Source of the DNA: Acidobacteriaceae bacterium | GTDB taxonomy: Bacteria; Acidobacteriota; Terriglobia; Bryobacterales; Bryobacteraceae | Length of the DNA: 64,000 nt | Assembly: GCA_019233755.1 (NCBI GenBank) | Contig: JAFAMD010000052.1 | Coordinates: forward strand, 1-64,000 | Direction of reading: 5' to 3' | Shown here: in pieces, positions 45,660 to 54,319 of the stretch | Numbering within the stretch: the stretch's first letter is position 1 | Layout: every line of letters begins with the position of its first letter | Translations under genes and position numbers: made by a program | The notes under the pieces: generated by a model | Database searches by the model: none | Told to the model about the DNA's origin: nothing | What the model saw: the letters and a program-made list of their open reading frames with translations, nothing else

Positions 45660-46427
45660 TTACTCATTGGGGGTGACGCTCATGTCGGTGTGATGCTTTC
45701 GCCTGAATTTCCGTTCGATATCGGGCCAGAATTCCTTCAGGATATTGGCCGCCATATCGACTCCGAGTTGCGTGCCCAGTCTGGATACGGCATCGGAAGC
45801 GGTCCGGCCATTCGAATAATATGCGTTTGAGATTGCTACCGCGGTTGAGTTGCCAAGGATTTCCGAATAGTTAAATTGTGCAGTTCCTGAATCGGTGTGC
45901 GTAAAGAAGATCTGACCGGCGGCATAGCGGAATCGCGACCAGCGGCTGCCGGTGCCTTGCCGGAAATATCGTGGGTCTTGGTGCAGCAGGCTCGGGTAAA
46001 TCGCCTCTGTCATGTAATCGCCAATTACAAAGTCAGCAAATGACGCGCCATAATACTTTGCATAACCAGCTACTCCCTGCCCAAACGATCGGTTTGAGTT
46101 GGTGACCTGTCCAAGTCCGCCAAAGATTGCAGCGAGCGCAAACGTACCGCGGTCGAAAGAGTCCTCGGTCGCGATTGTGAACTTCTCACGGGCGCTTAGG
46201 GTTTCGAAGTTATTTATTGTCGGACAGGTTCTGTAATTAGGAATGATCCAAAATATTCGCTTGCTCTCCGATTCCGCGGGCACGGGGCTTTCGCTCGTAG
46301 CCATAATTCCCGGTTGCGCGGGATTTACAGAGGAAAGTTGTTGGCAGAACGATGTGTACGCCATGGTAATCAAGCCAATGCAGGCAAATGAGATATGGTA
46401 AAACACTTTCTCTATTTTCCTTTGCAT
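45660..46427 (-). CDS. Secreted hypothetical protein of an acidobacterial family (255 aa)
   Basis: A signal peptide (about 1-29, ending TSFCQQ) precedes a conserved-looking sequence: IPNYRTCPTINNFETLSARE, FTIATEDSFDRGTFALAAIF, DFVIGDYMTEAIYPSLLHQD, PRYFRQGTGSRWSRFRYAAG, and FNYSEILGNSTAVAISNAYY. I have seen this combination in Acidobacteriota proteins but know no function. The Gly/aromatic content could fit an envelope-associated helical protein. It is a single gene with clear space on both sides. Confidence 0.72.
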   Translation of the reverse strand: MQRKIEKVFYHISFACIGLITMAYTSFCQQLSSVNPAQPGIMATSESPVPAESESKRIFWIIPNYRTCPTINNFETLSAREKFTIATEDSFDRGTFALAAIFGGLGQVTNSNRSFGQGVAGYAKYYGASFADFVIGDYMTEAIYPSLLHQDPRYFRQGTGSRWSRFRYAAGQIFFTHTDSGTAQFNYSEILGNSTAVAISNAYYSNGRTASDAVSRLGTQLGVDMAANILKEFWPDIERKFRRKHHTDMSVTPNE

Positions 46428-46631
46428 TTATTTTTCTGACCTTGCTCACTCACTCAAGCAAACTTCACTTCATGTCGAAGCCTGCTCTCGATCTTCGGGC
46501 ATTGCCCACGATGATGACGATCACCCCGGCTGTGTTACTAGATTAGGGGCACTGAAGACCCGACCTCGACAAGCCTACACTCAGAAGGAGGCCGCACGCA
46601 TCGTTTTTGTTGGGCGCGGCCGGCCGAGCTG

Positions 46632-47597
46632 TCATTGCGGTATTTTGCGATCTTTGGGCTGTCTGATGCGGACAAGGCTCCATGGCTCCTGCTTCACCTG
46701 GTCAGTCAATTGGTCCAGGTTCTCGGTAGCGACACGCAGGTTCTCTACTGTCTCGCGGATGTTGTAATCGTTCGCTTGAACAAGAGTTTGAATCGCGGCC
46801 ATCATGCTTTTGGCCTGTTTCATAGTTGCCTGCAGTTGTGCCAAGTCCTCAGTCATTGGTCCGCGCAGTTGATCGATTGTGAGATTGGCATTTGAGATGG
46901 TCGCGTCGGTGTGATCAACCAGCGGCCCAACCTTCTGGATAACGGAATCGGCATGGTTGCTGACCGAGGTTATCTGGTCAGCGATGCGGTCGATCTTTGG
47001 AGATTCCGTGGCGATCAGTGAGTTCACCTGCTGCAACAGACGCGCAACCTCCTTTCGGTTTGCCGGACCAGTGACTTCGTTCAAGTTGGTCAGTAGGGTG
47101 CCGGCTTTAGCTGTAACATCCTTCAGTTCGCCTCTGACTTCCGAGATCAGCCCGTCCGCGCTATCGGTCAGTGCGGAGAGTTTGCGGGTCATATCGTCTA
47201 CGCTCACTGTCTCCTGAGACCGGATGACTTGCCAAGGTTCGAGGCGCTGCGCGTCCCGACTTCCGGTGGTGATCGAAAGCGCCGGGCTGCTCATGAGACT
47301 AACTGAGCCGAGCTTGGCCACCGACTTCTCGTTCACGGGCGTGCCTTGCTTGACCTGCAATAGAATTTCTATACGCGTCGGATCGTCGCCAGAGGGACGT
47401 ACCGCTGTTACTCTCCCAGCGGTAATTCCGCCGAACAATACGCTTGCTCCGGGAGCCATGCCGCCGGCATACCGAAGGTAGGTTTTGTAGGGCGTCACGT
47501 GGCTGCCCCACTGATGGTGGCCGACGTAGTAAATGGTAACGGTCAGGAGGAGCAGACATGCAAGCACAAACGTTCCGACTTTTGCTTCTACGGTCAC
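46632..47597 (-). CDS. mlaD: MCE-domain lipid-transport protein (MlaD-like, 321 aa)
   Basis: GTG start at 47597 overlaps the MlaF stop (GTGA). One N-terminal membrane helix (FVLACLLLLTVTIYYVG) anchors a single MCE domain (about 35-120: YKTYLRYAGGMAPGASVLFG, RVTAVRPSGDDPTRIEILLQ). About 190 residues of Leu/Ser/Thr-rich helices follow, likely a long coiled coil that spans the periplasm. It should bind phospholipid as a hexamer with MlaE and MlaF. It is the last gene of the Mla-type operon. No MlaC or MlaA gene follows. Confidence 0.92.
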   Translation of the reverse strand: MTVEAKVGTFVLACLLLLTVTIYYVGHHQWGSHVTPYKTYLRYAGGMAPGASVLFGGITAGRVTAVRPSGDDPTRIEILLQVKQGTPVNEKSVAKLGSVSLMSSPALSITTGSRDAQRLEPWQVIRSQETVSVDDMTRKLSALTDSADGLISEVRGELKDVTAKAGTLLTNLNEVTGPANRKEVARLLQQVNSLIATESPKIDRIADQITSVSNHADSVIQKVGPLVDHTDATISNANLTIDQLRGPMTEDLAQLQATMKQAKSMMAAIQTLVQANDYNIRETVENLRVATENLDQLTDQVKQEPWSLVRIRQPKDRKIPQ

Positions 47598-48409
47598 TCG
47601 AAATCTCCCTTTAGATAATGGTCGAAATATGTTTGGATTACGCTCGGGTCGAGAACTCGATCCGGCACTCGATCAAAAAACTGACGAATACGCGGATGCT
47701 GATTGTTCCGGAGTTCCTCCGGGCGCCCGACGGCAATGAGTGATCCGTTGTAGAGCATGGCCATGCGGTCGGCAATACGAAAGGCACTCGCCATTTCATG
47801 CGTTACGACCACAACGGTTATGCTGAACGCGCGCTTCAGTGCAAGGATCAGCTCGTCTAACTCGGCCGCGATGATGGGATCAAGGCCGGCTGAGGGTTCG
47901 TCCAACACGAGGATTTCCGGATCCAGCGAGAGCGCCCTCGCGACAGCGGCACGCTTCTTCATGCCTCCCGAAAGCTCACGAGGGTTATGCTTTCCGAAGT
48001 CAGCGAGCCCCACCACAGACAGCTTCATCCATGTCATCAGCCGGATGGTCGATTCGGCGAGCCGGGTATGCTCACGAAGCGGAAGGGCAACGTTTTCTTC
48101 AACCGACATAGAGTTGAACAGCGCGGCACTCTGGAATGTGACGCCGATTGAACGCCGTATTTTTGCCAGGTTTTTCTTCGAGACGGTTGCGAGATCAACG
48201 CCGTTAATCACTACATGGCCGGATTGCGGCTGTTCGAGGGCGATGATCTGACGCAGAAGGGTACTTTTGCCGGATCCGCTGCCGCCGATCAGGACCATTG
48301 TTTCCCCACGCGCGACATCAAGGTTTATGCCATCGAGGACGCGACGTCGACCGTAAGTGACTACGACGTCGCGCACGGAAATTGCGGGTTCGACTGTTGT
48401 CCCCGGCAC
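47594..48409 (-). CDS. mlaF: Lipid-transport ABC ATPase (MlaF-like, 271 aa)
   Basis: The frame is open to 48568, overlapping mlaE, but the GTG at 48409, 5 nt after the mlaE stop, is the likely start since the ABC fold begins right there (AISVRDVVVTYGRRRVLDG). Walker A GGSGSGKST, signature LSGGMKKRAAVARAL, and Walker B EILVLDEPSAGLDP are intact. Phrases such as TFQSAALFNSMSVEENVALP are typical of the Mla/Ttg2 group. It drives lipid transfer by the MCE complex. Confidence 0.95.
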   Translation of the reverse strand: MPGTTVEPAISVRDVVVTYGRRRVLDGINLDVARGETMVLIGGSGSGKSTLLRQIIALEQPQSGHVVINGVDLATVSKKNLAKIRRSIGVTFQSAALFNSMSVEENVALPLREHTRLAESTIRLMTWMKLSVVGLADFGKHNPRELSGGMKKRAAVARALSLDPEILVLDEPSAGLDPIIAAELDELILALKRAFSITVVVVTHEMASAFRIADRMAMLYNGSLIAVGRPEELRNNQHPRIRQFFDRVPDRVLDPSVIQTYFDHYLKGDFE

Positions 48410-48413
48410 TCTG

Positions 48414-49220
48414 TTATTGCCTTTCCAGGAGATAAAAAATGGCGGTGAATCCGAGGTCGGCCAGAATGACGAGGAAGGTGGATTTAACGACGGCAGCCGT
48501 AGCTGAACGGCCGACGGCGTCGGGGCCACCGCGAACGCGGAAGCCCTCCAGGCAGCCGACCTGGACAATGATGGTGGCGAATGCCACGCTTTTCAACAAT
48601 CCGGTCATTACGTCGCGCAGCACGATGGAATCAGCGACGTAGCGCAGATACACGCCGAGAGTCATCTGTGTGCTCAGCTGCATGAAAAGGCCTCCGGCGA
48701 GGATGCCGCAAATGTTGCTCAGAATAGTCAGGCAAGGAAGCATGACGAGCATCGCCAGATACTTCGGCGCCAACAGAAATTCGATCGGGTCAAGAGCCAT
48801 CGTTCGCAAGGCATCGATCTCCTCGGTGACGATCATGCTGCCGATCTCGGCGGAAAACGCGGATCCTGAGCGTCCACTGACGGCTATGGCCGCCAGCAGC
48901 GGTCCCAGTTCGCGTGTAAAACCGAGGCTGACCAGATCAATGACCAGGTTCATGGCGCCAAACTTCCGCAACTCTGAAGCCCCCTGCATGGCGAGGATGA
49001 AACCTGTGCAGAGTGCCATAATGCCCACCATCGGACACGCATCTACGCCGACGGCCAGCATCTGCCTCAAAGCATAATGCCAGCGGTTTCGATTTCCGAC
49101 TACAGGTAAAGTCCGTCCTAGTGAGCCGAGCGCCGCTCGCAGCTGCAGGGCGAGGCCGCCCACATATTCGACGTGACGAAGAGTTGCCCTGCCCACATAT
49201 TCGACCGCCAAGCCGATCAT
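48414..49220 (-). CDS. mlaE: Lipid-transport permease (MlaE-like, 268 aa)
   Basis: The MlaE family pattern is clear: GIMALCTGFILAMQGASELR, the LVSLGFTRELGPLLAAIAVS motif, GRSGSAFSAEIGSMIVTEEI, and the C-terminal KSTFLVILADLGFTAIF. Five to six membrane helices are expected. It starts 24 nt after the STAS gene stop. Function: inner-membrane part of an MCE transporter moving phospholipids between inner and outer membranes. Confidence 0.95.
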   Translation of the reverse strand: MIGLAVEYVGRATLRHVEYVGGLALQLRAALGSLGRTLPVVGNRNRWHYALRQMLAVGVDACPMVGIMALCTGFILAMQGASELRKFGAMNLVIDLVSLGFTRELGPLLAAIAVSGRSGSAFSAEIGSMIVTEEIDALRTMALDPIEFLLAPKYLAMLVMLPCLTILSNICGILAGGLFMQLSTQMTLGVYLRYVADSIVLRDVMTGLLKSVAFATIIVQVGCLEGFRVRGGPDAVGRSATAAVVKSTFLVILADLGFTAIFYLLERQ

Positions 49221-49244
49221 AATGCGCCTCCGGCCGACAAACGG

Positions 49245-49619
49245 TCAGGCAGATTGTCCATTCGCGTCTTCATTAAAGAGCTGCCGTATGTGGGTAGCTT
49301 CCAGCAGATATCGCGGGTGCTCCCCGAGACCACCCAAGCGGAAGTGTTTGTTCAATTTGCGTGCTGATCTGAGGACTTCGAGAAGCACTGCAAGAGCGGA
49401 CGTGTCCACGTAGTCGACACCAGTGAGATCGACAGTCAAGCTTTCGCAATTTGGCATTGTGATGCGCTGCAGTAAGAGCGTACGTAGGTCAGGAGAGGAA
49501 TCGATAGTGATTCGTCCTGAAACCACGGCCACGCAATTGCCGGCAGACGGACCGAAAGTAACCTGCATACCCGTTTGCAGCCGCGATGGAGCTGTTGTTT
49601 TTCGGCTGAAAAGTCTCAA
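49245..49619 (-). CDS. STAS-domain protein (MlaB-like, 124 aa)
   Basis: A single STAS domain (CVAVVSGRITIDSSPDLRTL, LTVDLTGVDYVDTSALAVLL) heads the operon with mlaE, mlaF and mlaD. MlaB is a STAS subunit that stabilises the MlaF-MlaE complex. Here the protein is at the right place and size, with Thr-Ser in the exposed VDTSAL loop. About 18 N-terminal basic residues are extra compared with typical MlaB. Confidence 0.82.
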   Translation of the reverse strand: MRLFSRKTTAPSRLQTGMQVTFGPSAGNCVAVVSGRITIDSSPDLRTLLLQRITMPNCESLTVDLTGVDYVDTSALAVLLEVLRSARKLNKHFRLGGLGEHPRYLLEATHIRQLFNEDANGQSA

Positions 49620-49694
49620 CTGAGTTCAGGAGACAAGAGCGCGGGCAGAGCCTGTTTGTTGGGCTACCCCCAATGAATCATCAAACAAACCGCA

Positions 49695-50300
49695 ATGCCT
49701 CTTCATCCTGTCGAAAAGGACAGCAATATTTTTCAGGATGACGCAATCGCCCTTAACACTCAAAGACCACGCGCTGGTCAAACTGGCGCTAGCAGGCCAA
49801 AAGAGTGCTTCTCAGTTTTGATAGAGCGTCATGCAGCGACAGTGAAAAACTACGTCAGCGCGTTAGTACGAAACCGCTCAGATCTGGAGGATGTAATTCA
49901 AGATACATTTATGAAGGCTTGGGCGCGGCTTTCCGCGTTTCGTTTTGAAGCCACATTCCGGACCTGGCTTATATCGATTGCCTTGAATGAGGCATTTGCG
50001 TTACATCGACGCCGGAAGTGCCGCGTATCCTGTATCGCGATTCCAACCCTGGACAGGTTTCCCTCGCACGCTGGAACCCCGCATCAAGTTTTCGCGCGTT
50101 CCGAAACGCGCGCAAGAGTCCGCACCGCGATTTCAAAGCTTCCTGCCAAATACCGCGAGGTGGTGGTGCTGTGCGAGTTGGAACAGCTCACTGCGCGAGA
50201 AACAGCGCGGCGGATGAAAGCAAGTATTCCGCTCGTAAAGACCAGATTGCTGCGCGCGCGCCACATGCTCTCTGCGGCCCTGAACGAGGACGCAGCTTAA
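49695..50300 (+). CDS. ECF-type RNA polymerase sigma factor (201 aa)
   Basis: Region 2 (RHAATVKNYVSALVRNRSDL, EDVIQDTFMKAWARL, TFRTWLISIALNEAF) and region 4 (ISKLPAKYREVVVLCELEQL, then ARRMKASIPLVKTRLLRARH) are both present, with the linker as usual for ECF factors. No anti-sigma gene is adjacent on the same strand, so its control is not evident. The last codon overlaps the convergent gene at 50297. Confidence 0.9.
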   Translation: MPLHPVEKDSNIFQDDAIALNTQRPRAGQTGASRPKECFSVLIERHAATVKNYVSALVRNRSDLEDVIQDTFMKAWARLSAFRFEATFRTWLISIALNEAFALHRRRKCRVSCIAIPTLDRFPSHAGTPHQVFARSETRARVRTAISKLPAKYREVVVLCELEQLTARETARRMKASIPLVKTRLLRARHMLSAALNEDAA

Positions 50301-51103
50301 ATACCGGCGCTCGGGACTCTGCCGTCACTAGAAAGCCCGCAGAACGGCTCCAGCGTCGCCGGGGCGGTTGTCAGCCCGGCAGCGCCGGATACGAGCGGGG
50401 CATGTGCAGGCGCCGCATGTGCGAGCGGGGAAGGAAACGCTTCGAAATGGGGCACTTTCTCATTGAGCGGCACAGTTGCAAATTCGAACCCAATTTCTTC
50501 GGGCATCTGACTAGCGCGTTCGCGGCGTTCCTGCTGAAGGCGCTGCAACTCATCGTAATCGGTTTGGCGTTGACGTCGAAGCCGGTTTTCCTGGGTGGTG
50601 AGGTTCTTAAGCTGTCGTTCGTAGGCGACGAAGATCTGCGCCTCAATGAGTGACCGGCGCAGAACTTCGTCGGATTCCTGGTTGAAAGTCTCGGCGAATT
50701 CGCGGCGGCCGAGAGCGAAAATACCGGCTTCGAGGCCGGGGATGCGCATCAGCCGCCATTCCGTATCAACCAGCGACTGAACGAGGCGCTGTTCTTCCTC
50801 GCCGACCGGCTGCCACTTGGCGATGAATGCTGCAATTAGCCGGGAGTAGGCTTCGGCTTCATCGGTGGGGAGCAGGATGGTGCGGCCGGTAAGCCCTGTG
50901 AGCACTTGAGTTTCCGGCAAACTGAGAGGCGATTTTGTTTCGCAAGTTTCGGATCTTGGATCAGCGCTGACCTGCGCATTCGGGCGATCCGCAACGAGTT
51001 GGGTTTGAGACATTCCTTGCGCCTTTGCGCGCATAACTGCGGCTTTGCGCGCTTGTTTGGCAGTTCGACGCTCCTGTGCGCGGCGGATTGATCTAGCGTT
51101 CAT
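50297..51103 (-). CDS. Hypothetical protein of a lineage-expanded family (268 aa)
   Basis: ATG 51103, preceded by GGGAG, is preferred over 51133. The N-terminus is very basic (MNARSIRRAQERRTAKQARK), followed by an Asn/Ala/Gln segment, LTGRTILLPTDEAEAYSRLI, and LVQSLVDTEWRLMRIPGLEAGI. From memory this matches a family of multi-copy proteins in Acidobacteriota and Planctomycetes that are often near mobile or variable regions. Function is unknown. A C-terminal Pro/Ala-rich tail follows a helical part. The 3' end overlaps the sigma factor gene by 4 nt, tail to tail. Confidence 0.72.
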   Translation of the reverse strand: MNARSIRRAQERRTAKQARKAAVMRAKAQGMSQTQLVADRPNAQVSADPRSETCETKSPLSLPETQVLTGLTGRTILLPTDEAEAYSRLIAAFIAKWQPVGEEEQRLVQSLVDTEWRLMRIPGLEAGIFALGRREFAETFNQESDEVLRRSLIEAQIFVAYERQLKNLTTQENRLRRQRQTDYDELQRLQQERRERASQMPEEIGFEFATVPLNEKVPHFEAFPSPLAHAAPAHAPLVSGAAGLTTAPATLEPFCGLSSDGRVPSAGI

Positions 51104-51436
51104 GGGCAACTCCCAAAAAATGATACGGCCCACAACCAGCGGGTCTCCGGAGAAGGCCTGATGGACAGTAGCACGGCGAACGCAAAAAATCGGATTGACG
51201 TCAGGCTGCCGGCGAAGTGTAACGAGTTGTGGGAGCAGGAGAAAACTTTATTTCGAAGAGGCGTGACCGGCGTCATCAGCAGACATCAGCTAACTCAACA
51301 AATGTCGAGAAGTCGCCAATCGAATCAGTTTACAACGCGCCACTGCGGCGGGAACTCTGTGGAAATAAAGGACGAGCGCTTTGGACAGGCGAATGCCTTT
51401 TCCCGAGGTGTAGCCACATGAGCTGCTCTGTTCCTA
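51104..51436. other. 333-bp stretch before the second ECF sigma gene
   Basis: An 86-codon frame (51161-51421 plus) is open and polar, without a recognised family or clear ribosome site. I see no strong promoter or hairpin. It should contain the promoters for the divergent pair. Confidence 0.5.
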
Positions 51437-52096
51437 ATGACCAATCAAACAGTTTGCTACGAAAAACAAATGCAAGAAGGGGCCGTGACCAATCAGTTTC
51501 TGGACGATCCTTGCGAGGGCTCGTTCACGGCTCTGTTTAACGTCTTTGCTCCCCAGCTTGTATCCTTCTTCCAAGCGCGAAGCCGAGAACGTGAGCTGGC
51601 CGAAGATCTGACACAGGAAGTAATGCTGACGGTTTATCGCAAAGCGAGCCAAGTTCGCGACCGGGCATTGTTCCGCGCATGGCTATTTAAGATTGCCCGA
51701 AACGCACTCCGGCGACACTATGGCCGGTTAACACGGGAGGTGGAAACCATTGATCTGGCGGACGTGGCCAATCGTCTGGAAACAGCCAGCCAGCCCCCCG
51801 CGGGCACACCAGCCTTCGAGTTCCGGGATTGGATGACTTTCCTGGATGCGCGAGAACGCGACCTGATGATGCTGCGTTTTGTTGAGCAATGGGAGTATCA
51901 CGAAATCGCGGCGGCCCGCGCAACACCGATCGGCACCGTCCAGTGGAAAATCTTTAATTCGAAGAAGAAACTTGCGGAATACCTGATGCCGCGGCATTCG
52001 ATGTGCAGCACATCCACCAAACCCAAGCATGCAAAGGAGCAACGAAATGCGGCGTCCTATAGTATTGGATCCGAACCGGCCCGGAAAGCAAGCTGA
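51437..52096 (+). CDS. ECF-type sigma factor overlapping a Clp-like AAA+ gene (219 aa)
   Basis: Region 2 (FTALFNVFAPQLVSFFQARS, ELAEDLTQEVMLTVYRKAS, LFRAWLFKIARNALRRHYG) and region 4 (FLDARERDLMMLRFVEQWEY, HEIAAARATPIGTVQWKIF) are present. Starts at 51437, 51470 or GTG 51485 are possible, and the last has AAGGGG near it. The C-terminus carries a Lys/Ser/Thr tail with two Cys. The final 50 nt overlap the start of the AAA+ gene, so they are probably coupled. Confidence 0.88.
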   Translation: MTNQTVCYEKQMQEGAVTNQFLDDPCEGSFTALFNVFAPQLVSFFQARSRERELAEDLTQEVMLTVYRKASQVRDRALFRAWLFKIARNALRRHYGRLTREVETIDLADVANRLETASQPPAGTPAFEFRDWMTFLDARERDLMMLRFVEQWEYHEIAAARATPIGTVQWKIFNSKKKLAEYLMPRHSMCSTSTKPKHAKEQRNAASYSIGSEPARKAS

Positions 52097-53162
52097 GACC
52101 TTACAGAAGAAACTTCGCCGCTTGATTATCGGCCAGGATGACGCCATCACTGAGATCGTTGATCTTTATCAGACGTACCTGGCAGGTTTGACCGCACAAG
52201 GACGCCCGATTGGAAATCTCCTCTTTCTGGGACCCACGGGTTCCGGCAAGACGCGGACCGTTGAGGCGACGGCCGAAGTACTGACAGGAAATCCGCGTGC
52301 TGTGATCAAAATCGACTGCGCCGAATTCCAGCAAAGTCACGAAATCGCAAAGTTGATCGGGTCGCCTCCCGGGTATCTGGGCCATCGGGAGACGCATCCC
52401 GCCCTAAGCCAGGAGGTTATCGATCGGCACCATACCGAGTCGGTCAAGATCAGCTTTATCCTCTTTGACGAGATTGAGAAGGCGAGTGACTCGTTGTGGA
52501 ACCTGCTGCTGGGGATTCTTGATAAGGCGAGCCTGACTCTGGGAGATAACCGCCGTGTCGACTTTTCGCGCGCGATGATCTTCATGACGAGCAACCTCGG
52601 TGCAAGCGAGATGAGCGACTTGATGGCGCCGAGACTCGGATTCCAGGCGCGGAGGATCGAAGAAACAGCGGAACTCGGTGAGAAGCTCACTTCCAAGATG
52701 ACCGAAGTCAGCATGCAAGCGGCTCGCCGCAAGTTTCCGCCCGAGTTTATAAATCGAATCGATAAGATTGCAGTGTTTCGCCCGCTTGGACAAGCCGAGT
52801 TGCGAAGCATTCTAAGCCTGGAACTAAGACGATTGCAACAGCGTATTCTGAGCACGCCGGGGAAACCGTTCGCGTTTCGTACGACCGCCAAAGCGAAGAC
52901 ATATTTACTGTCGCAGGGGACCGACATGAAATACGGCGCGCGATATTTGAAGCGTGCCATTGAGCGCTTGGTGGTGTGTCCACTCTCTAATCTGATCGCC
53001 ACGGGGCAAGTCAATGCCGGGGACTGGATCGAACTCGATTTTGATCGGGCAACACAATCGCTCACCTTTGAAAAGATCGGGGAGGGGCGCGCCGTCGAAA
53101 CGATGACCAGTGTGGTTGAGAGCGCAGCCCTTTCACAGGCAACTGCCGCTCAGGCAGCGTAG
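52047..53162 (+). CDS. Single-ring AAA+ ATPase of the ClpA/ClpB D2 type (371 aa)
   Basis: ATG 52047 follows AAAGGAG. It encodes one AAA+ module resembling the second ring of ClpB/ClpA: Walker A GPTGSGKT, pore loop GSPPGYLG, Walker B SFILFDEIEKA, sensor 1 IFMTSNLGASE, arginine finger FPPEFINRID, and the D2-small/sensor-2 GARYLKRAIERLV. There is no N-domain, no first AAA ring, no zinc-binding domain and no tripeptide for ClpP docking that I can see. It might remodel or unfold a partner, such as the sigma factor encoded upstream or its inhibitor. That is an inference from overlap only. Confidence 0.88.
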   Translation: MRRPIVLDPNRPGKQAETLQKKLRRLIIGQDDAITEIVDLYQTYLAGLTAQGRPIGNLLFLGPTGSGKTRTVEATAEVLTGNPRAVIKIDCAEFQQSHEIAKLIGSPPGYLGHRETHPALSQEVIDRHHTESVKISFILFDEIEKASDSLWNLLLGILDKASLTLGDNRRVDFSRAMIFMTSNLGASEMSDLMAPRLGFQARRIEETAELGEKLTSKMTEVSMQAARRKFPPEFINRIDKIAVFRPLGQAELRSILSLELRRLQQRILSTPGKPFAFRTTAKAKTYLLSQGTDMKYGARYLKRAIERLVVCPLSNLIATGQVNAGDWIELDFDRATQSLTFEKIGEGRAVETMTSVVESAALSQATAAQAA

Positions 53163-53594
53163 CATGTCCGAAATTCCTTGATGGCGTCTCTCGGGCAAAA
53201 TGAGGATGCGGTGAACGCGCGGGCGACTTTATTAAGCGAATCGATAGCGAGCGCGGCGGGGAACACGTTGAGGAGTTGGGTGGAAAACTGCGGCCACTAT
53301 GTCGCTGGCCGCTCAGATGTCGAAGCGAGTGCGGGCCTCGAGTAACTTTCCCTGAAAATCTCCTTGCGGAACTCATCGGCTCTATCGAATTGCTGGATGC
53401 CACGAGAGGCCATGGGCCCTCGAAGTTCGGGACCTATCCGGGTTACTCGCAGTCAGCGGGCGAGCGCGAAACACCTTTCCGCAAATGACGACAGTCAGTC
53501 AACTGGATGCGATTGTGTAGCCCGCGGAACATAGTACCCACTTGATATTCAGGAGGCCCGGCGTCGCTTCGGTCCCTCCCGATAGACGGTACGT
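53163..53594. other. 432-bp stretch after the AAA+ gene
   Basis: A 70-codon frame (53276-53488 plus) reads VTFPENLLAELIGSIELLDA and then GPSKFGTYPGYSQSAGERE. I could not place it, and it may be a degraded gene. No repeat, hairpin or other feature was seen. Confidence 0.45.
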
Positions 53595-53882
53595 TTAGAC
53601 ATCGCGGCGGCCGTTCTTATCTGAGAACTTTTGCCGGTGTTTTCTGACATAAACCAGTGCCGCGTCCAGATCGACAGCCTCGACAATACTGTCACGGGCA
53701 CTCGCGGCTTCTAGATCCTGCTGCATCGCTTCCAACCAGGCCTCCCATTGCTCATCAGCCCATCGGGCGATTTGGCAGCAGCTATATAAGCCGTTGCTAA
53801 AGTCTTCCTCCAAGCCGAGTGCGCGAGCGTCGGCTATCACCCTGGACTTATCGTAGCCACAAACTGTGCAGATTTTACTCAT
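53595..53882 (-). CDS. Small Cys-rich hypothetical protein (95 aa)
   Basis: ATG 53882 with AAGGTGGG upstream is preferred over 53894. The N-terminus has CTVCGYD and later SCCQIARWADEQWEAWLEAM, so four Cys residues could bind zinc. The rest is helical and acidic (QQDLEAASARDSIVEAVDLD) with a basic end (KHRQKFSDKNGRRDV). I do not recognise the family. It stands alone on the minus strand. Confidence 0.6.
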   Translation of the reverse strand: MSKICTVCGYDKSRVIADARALGLEEDFSNGLYSCCQIARWADEQWEAWLEAMQQDLEAASARDSIVEAVDLDAALVYVRKHRQKFSDKNGRRDV

Positions 53883-54319
53883 TTCAGTTCCCACCTTTCT
53901 ATAGTCTTTTTCTACGCCATGGGTGCCCTATTTTCGAAGCCCTTGGTTTGGCTGTTGAGAATTTGATGAATGGCGCCTCCACAAACGATCAAGCATTTCA
54001 GTCACCACAGCCGCACCCACGGAGATCGGTTCTTACAGATTTCTATAGTCACTCGTTTTTTCTACTTCTATAAGCCGACTCGGCCAGTCGTGTGCCCTCA
54101 CTTCTTGTCTGAACTCAGGGTGTGTGTGCTGCGGATCCCTCCGTAGAATGTCGAGATCCCGTCAATTGCCATGATGATAAAACCACGACCAGACAGCGCG
54201 AGTCGCTAAGTGATTGTACAAGCATGATTACTCGCAAGACATAGCTTGGGCAGTGAAGTGCCCTAGCATGATGCGATGATGCGCAACCACAATTTGGGTT
54301 ACTCGCGAAAGAGCATACC
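53883..54319. other. 437-bp stretch between the Cys-rich protein and the TonB-receptor-like gene
   Basis: An 11-bp direct repeat TTTCTATAGTC occurs at 53896-53906 and 54040-54050, each followed shortly by a T-rich run and CTAC. An inverted repeat (GGGCA ... TGCCC, 54248-54263) lies 57 bp before the GTG at 54320. Neither can be assigned. No gene is evident. Confidence 0.5.

Noticed and set aside
50018-50653. 211-codon plus-strand open frame
   Set aside because: It overlaps the ECF sigma factor in another frame and the convergent hypothetical gene. Cys/Arg-rich composition and lack of motifs mark it as a shadow.
52337-53065. 242-codon minus-strand open frame
   Set aside because: It is antisense to the Clp-like AAA+ gene, whose motifs are all in place on the plus strand.
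53896-54050. 11-bp repeat TTTCTATAGTC as target-site duplication of an insertion
   Set aside because: The 133 bp between the copies carry no transposase or terminal inverted repeats. Both copies sit in T-rich sequence where chance similarity is likely.
54247-54262. Possible sigma-54 promoter before the TonB-receptor-like gene
   Set aside because: TGGGCAGTGAAGTGCC keeps only the invariant pairs, and the match is explained by the GGGCA/TGCCC inverted repeat.
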